A stretch of 16,823 bases of DNA. It comes from Methylotenera_A sp031429035 (GTDB lineage Bacteria > Pseudomonadota > Gammaproteobacteria > Burkholderiales > Methylophilaceae). The stretch covers positions 1-16,823 of the forward strand of contig JANOYU010000034.1 of the NCBI GenBank assembly GCA_031429035.1, written 5' to 3'. The notes under the pieces were generated by a model. The model was not told where the DNA came from, did no database searches, and saw only the letters and a list, made by a program, of their open reading frames with translations. The translations under genes were made by a program, and so were the position numbers. Positions 1 to 7,194 of this stretch are shown one piece after another (within the stretch, counting starts at the first letter, position 1; each line of letters opens with the position of its first letter).

Positions 1-1275
1 CATCAGCCACAGCCACATGGTGTTGGGATACATTTTATTGGTTTCTGGATTATTAAGGTAAAGCGCTAAAATTAATACAGAGCCTATGCCAGAACTAACG
101 CCTATCGACATTAATACTGGCAAATCGCTTACTGCATAGCCTCTGCCAGCTGCTTCTTGCTTGTTATTCTGCAAAGTGATTAGCAGCTCGGAATAGCGTT
201 TAACCATGGCTAAACTGAGAAATATAAACATGGAAAATGCCAGCAGCCAAAAAGATGGTGTAATTTGAGTGGCAGCGGCACCTGCAATAATGCGCATGGT
301 GTATAAGCCCGCTAGCAGCATTACATCTACAATCACTTGTTTTTTAAGCCGAATTGAATAGGCTAACGTCATTACAAAATAAGCCGCTAATACCAATATA
401 AATTGTTTAGGTAACATGGCGGCTATGGCAAATGCAATAGCCAATAGCGCAGGCACCATTAACATGCCTTGCCAAAGTGGAATGCTGCCAGTAGCAAATG
501 GCCTTTTGCGCTTACGAACATGTTGCCTATCAGATTCTAAATCTAATAAATCGTTAAGCACATACACGGCAGAGGCACATAAACTAAACGCAAAAAATGC
601 ATAAATTACTTGCACTAAACCTTGCAGCACATTGGCTTGGTGAGCAGCTAATAGCGGTACGATAACGAGTAGATTCTTTAACCATTGGTGTACGCGCAGT
701 GCACGTAAATAAACTAAAAAATTTGCACTTTTTGGCTTCACTACATGGCTATTTTCAACAGTTCTAGCAGCTGCGTTAATAAGCCCAGTATTGTTAGAAA
801 CGACAATTGCACTTGCAGAATGCTGCCAAACAGCTATGTCTATATGTGCATCACCTGCGTAATCAAAGTTTTTTTCACCATACAATTTAACCAGATGATT
901 GGCTTTGTTTTGACCAGATAAATTAACGCCTTGCTCGGTAGCAACCACGCTATCAAAGCAAGCAAGATGATTAGCAATGCCATCTGCCCAAGCCCTAGGT
1001 GAAGCGGTTGCCAGCACCGTTTGCCTGCCTTCTGCGCGCGCATCATTAATTAAATCAATGATTTCTTGCCGATATGGCAGCGTCGACCAATCAAATACAA
1101 CATGCTCTGCCAAACGCTCTTTTAGGTAAACTTTACCTTTTACTAGCCAAAAAGGTAAAAGAAACAGCCCAATAGGATACTGTTTTAATAGCAAAAAGAA
1201 TGCTTCATAAAGCAAATCAGTGGCGATGAGTGTGCCATCGCAATCAACACATAAAGGCTTGTTGGCATTGCCCAT
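1..1275 (-). CDS. HAD-UbiA fusion prenyltransferase, 3' end outside window
   Basis: I translated this reading frame from the minus strand: 425 codons are open to the window edge with no stop, so the C-terminus is missing. Residues 1-165 look like a HAD phosphatase domain: DCDGTL at 11-16 (nucleophile Asp11, Asp13), LATAS at 88-92 and GDAHID at 141-146. Residues 185-425 form a polytopic UbiA-type prenyltransferase with the Asp-rich motif NDLLDLESD (241-249), KRPFATG (257-263) and YSIRLK (306-311). HAD-UbiA fusions of this layout resemble the decaprenyl-phosphate 5-phosphoribosyltransferase family, where UbiA attaches phosphoribose to a polyprenyl phosphate and a phosphatase removes the 5-phosphate. 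That function is inferred here. The ATG follows AAGG by five bases and lies one base after the stop of the transporter gene, so translation is probably coupled. A quinone or heme prenyltransferase is less likely given the HAD domain and neighbours. Confidence 0.85.
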   Translation of the reverse strand, partial: MGNANKPLCVDCDGTLIATDLLYEAFFLLLKQYPIGLFLLPFWLVKGKVYLKERLAEHVVFDWSTLPYRQEIIDLINDARAEGRQTVLATASPRAWADGIANHLACFDSVVATEQGVNLSGQNKANHLVKLYGEKNFDYAGDAHIDIAVWQHSASAIVVSNNTGLINAAARTVENSHVVKPKSANFLVYLRALRVHQWLKNLLVIVPLLAAHQANVLQGLVQVIYAFFAFSLCASAVYVLNDLLDLESDRQHVRKRKRPFATGSIPLWQGMLMVPALLAIAFAIAAMLPKQFILVLAAYFVMTLAYSIRLKKQVIVDVMLLAGLYTMRIIAGAAATQITPSFWLLAFSMFIFLSLAMVKRYSELLITLQNNKQEAAGRGYAVSDLPVLMSIGVSSGIGSVLILALYLNNPETNKMYPNTMWLWLM

Positions 1276-1276
1276 A

Positions 1277-1651
1277 TTAGCCTTGTGCCATAATAGCAAC
1301 GCCAATGGCAATGCATAAAGTGCCTGCTATTTTTGTGCTGGTTAATGCCTCGCCACCAATAAAATAGGCCAATAACATGGTGACTACAAAACCTAAGCCG
1401 ACAAAAGGGTAGGCAAAACTGACCTCCACTTTCGCTAACACCAGCAACCATACTGCGGCGCTAGCAAAATAAAGCCCAAGCCCGCCAATGACATATATAT
1501 TGGTGGCGATGGTTTTTACGCTTTGTAATGCCGATGCCGATTGAATTGCGCTTAATACCGCAGGGTTGCTCATGCCCATTTTAAGTACAATTTGCGCAAT
1601 AGAAGACAGTAAAACGCTGCACATAATAAGTAGCACTAGATATTTACTCAA
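1277..1651 (-). CDS. Small EamA/SMR-type transporter, ArnE-like flippase subunit
   Basis: The 124-residue protein has four predicted membrane helices (about 3-24, 51-70, 77-95 and 103-122), the size of a single EamA half or SMR protein. The first helix has SSIAQIVLK, and the middle has WLLVLAKVEVSFAYPF. Both resemble the corresponding parts of ArnE, a subunit of the undecaprenyl-phosphate-aminoarabinose flippase. The glutamate of TM1 that couples drug export in EmrE is not visible, which argues against a multidrug pump. Its start codon overlaps the stop of the glycosyltransferase gene by four bases (ATGA) and its stop is one base from the HAD-UbiA start. I infer it flips the lipid-linked sugar made by the UbiA protein across the inner membrane for the glycosyltransferase. 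Small EamA proteins usually act as dimers, and no partner gene is seen here. Confidence 0.75.
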   Translation of the reverse strand: MSKYLVLLIMCSVLLSSIAQIVLKMGMSNPAVLSAIQSASALQSVKTIATNIYVIGGLGLYFASAAVWLLVLAKVEVSFAYPFVGLGFVVTMLLAYFIGGEALTSTKIAGTLCIAIGVAIMAQG

Positions 1652-2871
1652 TTTGAATCCTTTAAATTAAGATTTTGTTGATAGAACCGCTGTATTGCGT
1701 AAGCCGCAAATATGGCCAAAAAAGGGTTAATGGGCAGATGATAACGATCTTGCGCCACCGTTAAAATGGGAAAAATAAAGAAAAATGCCGGCACTATGAT
1801 GATGGGGTGAAAAAGTTTGAGCTTTTTATCTTTGAATATTTGGTATAAACCCACGCTAGCCAACGCTAGCATAAACCACCAATAAACACTGCTGATTAAT
1901 TTCAGGATTAATATTTTTTGTTGGTCAAAATGCTTTTCAAAATAACCGTTCCAAACAATTCCAATGGTTTCGGCTTTATAAGTCATTACCGCTCTTAACG
2001 CCGCTAGGCGCATATATTGTTGCGGATTATTTTTAATATAATCAATGGCTTCATGTTTAAAATGCTGGTCTCGCACTACCTCATTTTCAAATTGAATATC
2101 AGGCAGCTCAGTATAACCACCGTTCGAGCTTGCGTTATTTCCCATCCACAAGTTAACGCCACCATTGGCAGAAACTAACACTGGCGCACCAAATTGTTGC
2201 TGGTTTCTGTATACCCAAGGCGAAAATAATAGCGCTGCTGTAACTGTGGCGATGCAAAATGAAAGCATACAAGCGCGAATATTGCGCTGTGCAAACCATG
2301 CCAAAGCGGGCAATAATGCTAGCAAGGGCAATGCTGTAGGCCGCACATAAGTGGCGCCACACACCAGTGCACCCCAAATGATGGCGCGTAAAATGGGCGA
2401 TAATTTTGCTGACCCCCAAACGTAAATGGCGCTTAAAACCAATGCAATAAAAATTAACTCACTGGCTAAAATAGTAGTAAATTGAATCAATATAGGCCAG
2501 CAAGCCAATAGCATGGCTGCAATTTGTGCGATATTTTTATTTAAGTAGCGCAGCGCCAATAGGTAACTTAAGTAAACAATCAATACACCAACTGCCACAT
2601 TAAAAATAATAATGGGCAAATAAGAAACACCAAATAATTGGTACAACACGGCATAAATAGCCGATGTGCCAACTGGCCAATACACCGTAATATCGCCATT
2701 GGGAAAGGCATAACCGTTGCCAGCGGCAATGCTTTTTGCAAAAGCATCATATAAAAAAGAATCTGAAACGGCATCGACAGGCACAAAACAAGCCCATATA
2801 ACGCGAATGAGTAAGGCCGCAATCAGAATGCTTTTTAGGTGAAGTGACAATAGCTGATGAAATAGACGCAT
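1648..2871 (-). CDS. Glycosyltransferase family 39 (ArnT/PMT-like) membrane protein
   Basis: This 407-residue protein is highly hydrophobic, with about ten predicted membrane helices. An N-terminal helix at about 13-31 is followed by a periplasmic loop bearing Asp residues (PVDAVSDSFLYDAFAKSI, about 32-49) and then a GY motif. This is the usual arrangement of GT-C enzymes, in which an acidic residue in the first periplasmic loop is catalytic. A second soluble segment around 235-275 (GGVNLWMGNNASS and following) also fits GT39. Such enzymes transfer a sugar from a polyprenyl phosphate to a lipid, protein or glycan outside the inner membrane. Donor and acceptor cannot be read from the sequence. 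It is the first gene of the visible operon. I see no clear Shine-Dalgarno sequence before the ATG and no convincing promoter in the 90 bases upstream. Confidence 0.78.
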   Translation of the reverse strand: MRLFHQLLSLHLKSILIAALLIRVIWACFVPVDAVSDSFLYDAFAKSIAAGNGYAFPNGDITVYWPVGTSAIYAVLYQLFGVSYLPIIIFNVAVGVLIVYLSYLLALRYLNKNIAQIAAMLLACWPILIQFTTILASELIFIALVLSAIYVWGSAKLSPILRAIIWGALVCGATYVRPTALPLLALLPALAWFAQRNIRACMLSFCIATVTAALLFSPWVYRNQQQFGAPVLVSANGGVNLWMGNNASSNGGYTELPDIQFENEVVRDQHFKHEAIDYIKNNPQQYMRLAALRAVMTYKAETIGIVWNGYFEKHFDQQKILILKLISSVYWWFMLALASVGLYQIFKDKKLKLFHPIIIVPAFFFIFPILTVAQDRYHLPINPFLAIFAAYAIQRFYQQNLNLKDSN

Positions 2872-2961
2872 ATTTTATAAAATTATTAATTTAACGCAGT
2901 TTAACTTTACAGCAATTTAATGATGTTTGGCAGCCAAAATAAACGCAGCAAAACAAGGCAA

Positions 2962-3291
2962 TTACTTTAACACACTTAAATTAAGCACTAGCTTATCGCC
3001 CAACCAGCGTGCGATATCAGTGTGCGCTTGCAGCTCGTCATGTTGCACAGGGTGAATCAGCACCGATAATCCTTCACGCAAGCCATCAATCGTTGCCATC
3101 GCAAAATTAATGCTGGCAGCAGGAATATGTAGCTCGAACATAGGCTTGGGGTGCGGGCCAATTGGCATAGGAATAAGCTGACCTTTATAAGTGAGTTGCG
3201 GCAGCGTTTTGATGAGATTGTCGCGTACTTGCGCGGCCAGCGGCATTTCATCTAAGCTAAAATAAATGTGGGCGTGATAGCTTTGTATCAT
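2962..3291 (-). CDS. DOPA 4,5-dioxygenase family protein
   Basis: A 109-residue protein matching the small DOPA 4,5-dioxygenase family by its motifs: HAHIYF (6-11), GPHPKPMFEL (45-54) and a C-terminal LIHPVQHDELQAHTD segment followed by ARWLG. The conserved histidines (His6, His8, His47 and the C-terminal ones) are the likely metal ligands. Fungal and plant-associated members cleave the ring of DOPA, but bacterial members generally have no proven substrate, so the enzymatic role is uncertain. It lies 13 bases downstream of xerC on the same strand and is probably transcribed with it. Its Shine-Dalgarno AGGGG, ten bases before the ATG, falls in the downstream copy of a 16-base direct repeat whose other copy lies inside the xerC tail. 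Confidence 0.82.
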   Translation of the reverse strand: MIQSYHAHIYFSLDEMPLAAQVRDNLIKTLPQLTYKGQLIPMPIGPHPKPMFELHIPAASINFAMATIDGLREGLSVLIHPVQHDELQAHTDIARWLGDKLVLNLSVLK

Positions 3292-3294
3292 TTC

Positions 3295-3342
3295 TTTTTT
3301 GCCCCTATTTCTCTTTGGAACTCATTTTTTTTGCCCCTATTT
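3295..3342. repeat. 16-bp direct repeat, xerC tail / dioxygenase RBS
   Basis: The same 16 bases occur at 3295-3310 and 3327-3342, 32 bases apart. On the coding (minus) strand each copy reads AAATAGGGGCAAAAAA. Each carries a TAG triplet, a strong AGGGG Shine-Dalgarno-like core and an A-run leading to an ATG (at 3291 and 3325). The downstream copy provides the xerC stop and the dioxygenase ribosome binding site. The upstream copy is read through in frame as part of xerC. This looks like a short tandem duplication of the gene junction. Confidence 0.75.
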
Positions 3343-4216
3343 TTTTCGCTCTAGGGTGCGCTGCGTCATACACTTTGGTCAAATGTTGATAATCTAAATG
3401 CGTATAAACTTGGGTAGTACTAATGTTGGCATGGCCCAGCATTTCTTGCACAGCGCGTAAATCGCCACTGCTTTGCAACACGTGCGATGCAAAGCTGTGG
3501 CGCAGCATGTGCGGGTGCACGCTAGAGTGAATGCCTTGCTTAATCGACCATTCTTTTAATCGAAGTTGCAAATTACGCGCGCCAACGCGATTGCCCTGCA
3601 AGCCAATAAAAACGGGCTTTCTGGCGGTATCGTTAATAGAGATAGTTGCACGAATTTGCAGCCATTTTTGCATTGCCCCCATGGCATGCGCGCCCATCGG
3701 CACAATGCGTGTTTTGTTGCCTTTGCCGGTGACTTCTACCGTGCCTTCACTAAAATCTAGCGCATCAATATTCAAGTTTACCAGCTCGCTTAGGCGCAAA
3801 CCGCTCGAGTAAAACAGCTCCAAAATCGCATGGTCGCGCACGCTTAATTTATCTTCACCTTTTATATCTACCAGCTTGCTAGCTTGCTCGATTGACAGCG
3901 CTTGCGGCAAAGTTTTGGCCGATTTTGGCGCGCGCAAACCGATAACAGGGTTTTGCGTAAATCCTTTGCGATTGACCAAAAAAGTGAAAAAACCGCGCCA
4001 ACTAGAAAGCATGCGTGCAATGCTTTTGCCGCCCAAGCCTTTAGAATGTAGGGTGGCGATAAAACGCCGTATGTGGATGTTTTGTAATTCTTTTAAGCCA
4101 AGGGCATCAGCTAATTTAATAAGCTGGGTGATATCTCTGGCGTAATTTTCGCGCGTGAGCAGGCTTAATCCGCGCTCAAATTGCAAAAACTCTAAATATT
4201 CAGTTAGTAAATCCAC
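3305..4216 (-). CDS. xerC: Tyrosine recombinase XerC
   Basis: XerC with XerD resolves chromosome dimers at dif, normally under FtsK control. The 303-residue protein has an N-terminal SAM-like DNA-binding domain (about 1-90) and a catalytic domain with all expected residues: Arg141 (SSGLRLSEL), Lys165 (TGKGNK), His236 and Arg239 (HPHMLRH), His262 (LGHANIS) and nucleophile Tyr271. The HPRAKK end (287-292) is where such proteins normally finish, but here an extra 11-residue lysine-rich tail (IGAKKMSSKEK) follows through a duplicated stretch. The start is GTG at 4216; an overlapping ATG at 4218 is out of frame, and an in-frame stop lies just upstream. It sits 12 bases after the DUF484 gene, in the dapF-DUF484-xerC order also known from enterobacteria. 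That context favours XerC over XerD. Confidence 0.95.
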   Translation of the reverse strand: MDLLTEYLEFLQFERGLSLLTRENYARDITQLIKLADALGLKELQNIHIRRFIATLHSKGLGGKSIARMLSSWRGFFTFLVNRKGFTQNPVIGLRAPKSAKTLPQALSIEQASKLVDIKGEDKLSVRDHAILELFYSSGLRLSELVNLNIDALDFSEGTVEVTGKGNKTRIVPMGAHAMGAMQKWLQIRATISINDTARKPVFIGLQGNRVGARNLQLRLKEWSIKQGIHSSVHPHMLRHSFASHVLQSSGDLRAVQEMLGHANISTTQVYTHLDYQHLTKVYDAAHPRAKKIGAKKMSSKEK

Positions 4217-4228
4217 ATCAATAAATGT

Positions 4229-4885
4229 TTAACTTAACTCTAAATGTCGCGATAAAGCTGCGCTGATAATATCGCCAATTTTAGCTAAAAAATCGGTGCC
4301 CATCTCGGCATAAAAATGATTTTTATCATCGCTGGCCAGCGCCAAAAAGCCGATATTTTGCTCTAAACGCAAGGGAATTAAAGCGATTGAAGCGGCGGGC
4401 TCAATAAACCAATCATCTGTGGCAATCTCTGGCAGCTGGCCGCAATAAGGCTGTGTAAGCGCCGCCACCCAGGTTTTGGTTTGCTCAGAAACATCGCTAA
4501 ATACTAAATTGCTGCGGGTTCTAGAATTAAGTGGATAAGCCCAAATACGCAAGCAAGTTTCAGATAAATCAAAATTTTCTGGCAAATTGTCGCTAATTAA
4601 TTGTTCTATCGTGTCAAAATTTTTGGCTTTGTGCAGCGCAATATTCAGCATGTGCATTTTATTGCCTATCGTATCGTTATCGCGCGCATTTAGCACCAGC
4701 TCGGCAAAATTAGTTTTTAGCGCATCAATTTTATCGCGCTGTGCCAGTTGCTGGCGCTCGGCCAATGAAATGGTGCCGCTGCCATGCGGGCTGGGTAGCT
4801 TAATTTCGGCCAAAAAACTGGCATTGGCCTCAAAAAACTCGGGGTTGGCTTTTAAATACGCTTTTACGTCATCTTGTTGCATCAT
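4229..4885 (-). CDS. DUF484 family GAF-like protein
   Basis: The 218-residue protein matches the DUF484 family (YigA-like), found between dapF and xerC in many proteobacteria. The N-terminal part (1-75) carries the family start pattern VKAYLKANPEFF with PHGSGTISLAERQ, then a helical stretch rich in charged residues. Residues 80-218 look like a GAF-type alpha/beta domain. The molecular role is not established; ligand sensing is only a guess from the fold. The first ATG (4885) is three bases after AGGG and the adjacent second ATG (4882) is six bases after it, so the real start may be the second codon. It lies 37 bases after dapF and 12 bases before xerC, consistent with one transcript. Confidence 0.88.
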   Translation of the reverse strand: MMQQDDVKAYLKANPEFFEANASFLAEIKLPSPHGSGTISLAERQQLAQRDKIDALKTNFAELVLNARDNDTIGNKMHMLNIALHKAKNFDTIEQLISDNLPENFDLSETCLRIWAYPLNSRTRSNLVFSDVSEQTKTWVAALTQPYCGQLPEIATDDWFIEPAASIALIPLRLEQNIGFLALASDDKNHFYAEMGTDFLAKIGDIISAALSRHLELS

Positions 4886-4922
4886 TATCCCTAATTAATT
4901 TTTTAGTTAATTTTCTAATTTT

Positions 4923-5783
4923 TTAAATTGTAATATTGCCTTCAAACACAATTTCGGCATCGCCAGTCATCATCACTGGTTTGCCTTCACCTTGCCATGC
5001 AATATTAAGGTCACCGCCACGTGCATGCACCAAAACTGGTGTTGTGAGTAACCCTAATTGAATACCAGAAACCACAGCCGCGCAAGCGCCAGTGCCGCAT
5101 GCCAGCGTTTCGCCCGCACCGCGTTCGTAAACTCGCAGCTTAATCTCGTGCGAATTTACAACTTGCATAAAACCTGCGTTTACTCGTTGCGGAAAACTCG
5201 CGTGTGCTTCAATCAGCGGTCCAAGTTCAGCCACGTTGGTGGTTTCTACGTCATCCACAATTAATACCGCATGTGGGTTGCCCATTGAAAGTGCTGCTAT
5301 TTGTAGAGTATCTTTTTCGATGCCTCTGCAACCCGCATGGATATTGGCTTCCAAGGCATATAAATTTGCTCGTGCATCAGCAACAAATGGGATTTCGTTT
5401 GGCTCAAAACGCGGCGCACCCATGTTCACGGTGACTTGATTATCTTTTTGTAAAGTCAGCGTAATCAAGCCACAGGCGGTTTCTACCGCAATTTCTTGTT
5501 TTTGGCTGAGACCTTTTGCCCGCACAAAACGCACAAAACAACGTGCGCCGTTGCCGCATTGTTCTACCTCGCCGCCATCCGCATTGAATATACGATATTT
5601 AAAATCGACATTTGGCAATGTGGTTTTTTCTACAATTAAAAGCTGGTCGCAACCCACACCAAAGTGGCGATTAGCGATTTTTTTGATTTGCGCTGCGCTC
5701 AAGGAAATAGGCGAAGTAAAGCCATCAATCATCACGAAATCATTGCCCGCACCCTGCATTTTGGTGAAATTGATTTTCATCAC
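4923..5783 (-). CDS. dapF: Diaminopimelate epimerase
   Basis: DapF interconverts LL- and meso-diaminopimelate in the cytoplasm, feeding lysine and peptidoglycan synthesis. Numbered from the ATG at 5780 (285 residues), the two catalytic cysteines are Cys75 in EQCGNGARC and Cys228 in LACGTGACA. GAGNDFVMID (10-19) is the N-terminal substrate-binding signature. Both halves of the pseudo-symmetric fold are present and the length is slightly above the usual 270-280. The frame also opens with GTG at 5783 directly before the ATG; I prefer the ATG because MKINFTKMQG matches the family start. It is the first gene of a minus-strand operon with DUF484 and xerC and is divergent from metK across about 200 bases. 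Confidence 0.96.
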   Translation of the reverse strand: MMKINFTKMQGAGNDFVMIDGFTSPISLSAAQIKKIANRHFGVGCDQLLIVEKTTLPNVDFKYRIFNADGGEVEQCGNGARCFVRFVRAKGLSQKQEIAVETACGLITLTLQKDNQVTVNMGAPRFEPNEIPFVADARANLYALEANIHAGCRGIEKDTLQIAALSMGNPHAVLIVDDVETTNVAELGPLIEAHASFPQRVNAGFMQVVNSHEIKLRVYERGAGETLACGTGACAAVVSGIQLGLLTTPVLVHARGGDLNIAWQGEGKPVMMTGDAEIVFEGNITI

Positions 5784-5854
5784 GCTAAAATTTTCTCAGT
5801 TATATCTATATGTATATTCATATGGCCTGTTAGGGCTATTCTAGCAAATTTGTA

Positions 5855-5900
5855 TGTTTACAAGTAGTTATAAGTGTAGAATACGCATTCTGTGTAAACA
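5855..5900. repeat. Nested inverted repeat in dapF-metK intergenic region
   Basis: TGTTTACA at 5855-5862 is the exact reverse complement of TGTAAACA at 5893-5900. Inside it, AGAAT (5878-5882) and ATTCT (5887-5891) form a second hairpin with a four-base loop. The left internal segment is 15 bases and the right is one, so the fold would be asymmetric. It could be an operator for dapF or metK, or part of a structured metK leader if transcription starts upstream. No known riboswitch consensus is recognised. Confidence 0.5.
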
Positions 5901-5916
5901 GACCATAAGTGATTTT

Positions 5917-5946
5917 CAATATTCCTTCAGCCTTTAGTGAATATTG
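5917..5946 (+). repeat. metK leader inverted repeat CAATATTC/GAATATTG
   Basis: CAATATTC (5917-5924) and GAATATTG (5939-5946) are exact reverse complements separated by 14 bases, followed by TTTT (5947-5950) and further T-rich sequence. The hairpin would be AU-rich and weak as a terminator, so I call it only an inverted repeat that might act as an attenuator or protein-binding site in front of metK. The metK Shine-Dalgarno AAGG lies 24 bases downstream at 5971-5974. Confidence 0.45.
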
Positions 5947-5982
5947 TTTTACTTTTAACTTTTAAATTTCAAGGCGCACTCA

Positions 5983-7158
5983 ATGACTCAAACCACGAAC
6001 AACTATCTTTTTACTTCAGAATCTGTTTCTGAAGGCCATCCAGACAAACTCGCAGACCAAGTATCCGACAGCATTTTAGATGCCATTTTAGTGCAAGATC
6101 CAACTGCACGCGTAGCTGCTGAAACCTTAGCAAACACAGGTTTAGTCGTGCTGGCTGGCGAAATCACAACAACCGCAAACGTTGACTATATTAAAGTGGC
6201 GCGCGAAACCATTAAGCGTATTGGCTACGACAATACCGATTACGGTATCGACTACAGAGGCTGTGCCGTATTAGTCGCTTACGACAAACAATCGCCAGAC
6301 ATTGCGCAAGGTGTTGATGGCGCACATGACGACCCGCTAGACCAAGGCGCGGGCGACCAAGGCTTGATGTTCGGCTATGCGGTAAATGAAACGCCGCAAC
6401 TCATGCCTTTGCCCATTTGGCTTTCGCACCGTTTAATGGAACGCCAAGCACAATTGCGCAAAAATGGCGTGCTATCTTGGTTGCGCCCAGATGCCAAAAG
6501 CCAAGTCACCATTAAATATGTGGATGGCAAGCCAGACAGTATCGACACCGTCGTGGTTTCTACGCAACACGCGCCAGAAATGGATTTGAAAGACATTCGC
6601 GAAGCGGTGATTGAAGAAATCATCAAACCAATGTTGCCAAAAGAGTTGATTAAAGGCGACATCAAATATTTAGTCAATCCGACTGGGCGCTTTGTCATTG
6701 GCGGCCCGCAGGGTGATTGCGGTTTAACAGGCCGTAAAATTATTGTCGATACTTATGGCGGCGCAGCACCACATGGCGGCGGCGCGTTTTCGGGTAAAGA
6801 CCCATCAAAAGTGGACCGCAGCGCGGCTTATGCAGCGCGCTATGTGGCCAAAAACATTGTGGCGGCTGGGCTGGCCGATAAATGTATGGTGCAAATTAGT
6901 TACGCCATTGGTGTGGCGCGGCCTACATCGATTATGTTGGAAACCTACGGCACAGGCAAAATTTCAGATGAAAGGTTGACGCAAATAGTGAGTGAGCATT
7001 TTGATTTACGCCCAAAAGGCATCGTAAAAATGCTCGATTTATTGCGCCCGATTTATACCAAAACCGCTGCTTACGGCCATTTTGGTCGCGAAGAACCTGA
7101 GTTTACTTGGGAGAAAACAGATAGAGCGGCTGCACTTAAAGCAGCAGCGGGATTGTAA
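5983..7158 (+). CDS. metK: S-adenosylmethionine synthetase
   Basis: MetK makes S-adenosylmethionine from methionine and ATP. The 391-residue protein has the family landmarks: GHPDK (18-22, ATP binding), GAGDQG (122-127, the signature hexapeptide) and the glycine-rich GGGAFSGKD (265-273) of the second signature, followed by DRSAAYAARY. Length is typical of bacterial MetK (about 380-395). The ATG follows AAGG by eight bases. It is divergent from dapF and is the first gene of a stretch holding most of the activated methyl cycle (metK, ahcY, metF). The upstream region has two inverted repeats but no recognised SAM riboswitch. I could not identify a strong consensus promoter, although TAGAAT at 5877-5882 could serve as a -10 element. 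Confidence 0.98.
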   Translation: MTQTTNNYLFTSESVSEGHPDKLADQVSDSILDAILVQDPTARVAAETLANTGLVVLAGEITTTANVDYIKVARETIKRIGYDNTDYGIDYRGCAVLVAYDKQSPDIAQGVDGAHDDPLDQGAGDQGLMFGYAVNETPQLMPLPIWLSHRLMERQAQLRKNGVLSWLRPDAKSQVTIKYVDGKPDSIDTVVVSTQHAPEMDLKDIREAVIEEIIKPMLPKELIKGDIKYLVNPTGRFVIGGPQGDCGLTGRKIIVDTYGGAAPHGGGAFSGKDPSKVDRSAAYAARYVAKNIVAAGLADKCMVQISYAIGVARPTSIMLETYGTGKISDERLTQIVSEHFDLRPKGIVKMLDLLRPIYTKTAAYGHFGREEPEFTWEKTDRAAALKAAAGL

Positions 7159-7194
7159 GTTATATATTTACTGCTTACTTTGAAAGAGCGTGTA

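Noticed and set aside
2872..2961. Promoter or terminator in the gap between the glycosyltransferase gene and the dioxygenase gene
   Set aside because: TTTGG-CAG-CCAAA is a short hairpin without a T-tract, and possible -35/-10 pairs match only about half the consensus.
5795..5825. Alternating AT-rich stretch upstream of dapF as an operator
   Set aside because: Only imperfect low-complexity symmetry (CATAT repeats); expected by chance in an AT-rich gap.
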